Notes under the pieces: model-generated
Told to the model about the DNA's origin: nothing
The model's input: the letters and a program-made list of their open reading frames with translations, nothing else
Database searches by the model: none
Source of the DNA: Flavobacteriaceae bacterium
GTDB lineage: Bacteria > Bacteroidota > Bacteroidia > Flavobacteriales > Flavobacteriaceae
Assembly (NCBI GenBank): GCA_947443815.1
Contig: CANEXR010000177.1
Location: forward strand, 1-6,140
Direction of reading: 5' to 3'
Length of the DNA: 6,140 nt
In this document: positions 5,635-6,140 of the stretch, in pieces
Position numbering within the stretch: position 1 is the stretch's first letter
Layout: the number at the start of each line of letters is the position of its first letter
Position numbers and translations under genes: made by a program

Positions 5635-6140
5635 GAGCACAATGTGGTACGAATGCAAAGTAAAATACAGAAAAACGGATGAGACAGGCGCTCAAAAAAT
5701 AACTACAGAACCTTATTTAGTTGATGCTTTGTCTTATACGGAAGCAGAAAGTAGAATTAATGAAGAAATGGCTGCTTATACTAGCGAAGAATTTAAAATT
5801 ACAAATATAAAAGTGGCTAATTATGCAGAGATTCATCCTTTTGAAAATGCTGATCGTTGGTTCAAATCAAAAGTTTCTTTGTTGGCTTATGACGAAGAAA
5901 GTGGTAAAGAACGAAAATCAAATATGTATTTATTAGTGCAAGCTAATGATGTAAAAGAAGCGTTTGACAATACCGTTCAAGTGATGAAAGGAACTATGGG
6001 TGATTATACTTTGCCTGCTATTTCAGAATCCCCAATTATGGATGTTTTTCCCTATTTCAGTGGGGAAGAAGGAGAGTTAGAACAAATAGAAAAGTTCAAT
6101 ACAATCAAGGCTTCTAAACCTGAAAAGGATGCGGAAGCAA
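5633..6140 (+). CDS. DUF4494 domain-containing protein, 3'-truncated by the window
   Basis: An open frame starts at ATG 5633 and runs without a stop to the window edge, giving 169 complete codons plus one base. The protein begins MSTMWYECKVKYRKTDETG, continues TEPYLVDALSYTEAESRINEE (25-45) and KVANYAEIHPFENADRWFKSKVS (60-82), then YLLVQANDVKEAFDN (99-113) and ISESPIMDVFPYF (130-142). I recognise this pattern as DUF4494, a small cytoplasmic protein family of Bacteroidota without assigned function. There is no signal peptide or membrane segment. The conserved domain appears complete by about residue 142, and the remainder is an acidic/Lys-rich tail that continues beyond the window. The start is ATG 5633 or ATG 5642 (Met4). 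The first has an A-rich leader (AAAAAAATAGAT) and a -7 element at the right distance; homologues beginning at MWYEC would favour the second. It is transcribed divergently from the efflux operon, and its function cannot be inferred from that. Confidence 0.85.
   Translation, partial: MSTMWYECKVKYRKTDETGAQKITTEPYLVDALSYTEAESRINEEMAAYTSEEFKITNIKVANYAEIHPFENADRWFKSKVSLLAYDEESGKERKSNMYLLVQANDVKEAFDNTVQVMKGTMGDYTLPAISESPIMDVFPYFSGEEGELEQIEKFNTIKASKPEKDAEA

Overview
The window looks like ordinary chromosome from a Flavobacterium-like member of the Bacteroidota. The DNA is AT-rich. Genes lack Shine-Dalgarno sequences and start behind A-rich leaders. Two intergenic elements match the Bacteroidota -7 promoter consensus TAnnTTTG. 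One gene encodes a DUF4494-type protein, a family I know only from Bacteroidota. No IS, phage, CRISPR, tRNA or rRNA was seen.

Layout, left to right. (1) Positions 1-708, + strand: a yaaA-family peroxide-stress gene whose first ~17 codons lie outside the window. (2) Positions 709-819: a short intergenic stretch with one strong hairpin flanked by T-tracts on both strands, serving as a shared terminator between convergent genes. (3) Positions 5431-820, - strand: a compact four-gene operon in the transcription order TetR/AcrR regulator, TolC-like outer-membrane channel, EmrA/HlyD-type membrane-fusion protein, EmrB/QacA-type (DHA2) 14-helix MFS transporter. Junctions are an 11-bp overlap, an 11-bp gap and a 1-bp gap. 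(4) Positions 5432-5632: a divergent intergenic region with a 33-bp symmetrical operator array overlapping the tetR promoter, and a separate promoter for the rightward gene. (5) Positions 5633 to the end, + strand: a DUF4494 gene truncated by the window edge.

How it works together: the operon encodes a whole tripartite drug-export machine (inner-membrane pump, periplasmic adaptor, outer-membrane duct) plus the repressor that probably controls it. The repressor gene is first in its own operon, and two TTAAAC-N4-GTTTAA palindromes sit on its promoter. This predicts negative autoregulation relieved when a ligand, probably a pump substrate, binds the repressor. The flanking yaaA and DUF4494 genes appear functionally unrelated.

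I found no evidence of an undescribed system. The most interesting signal is the operator array; the DUF4494 protein of unknown function is second.
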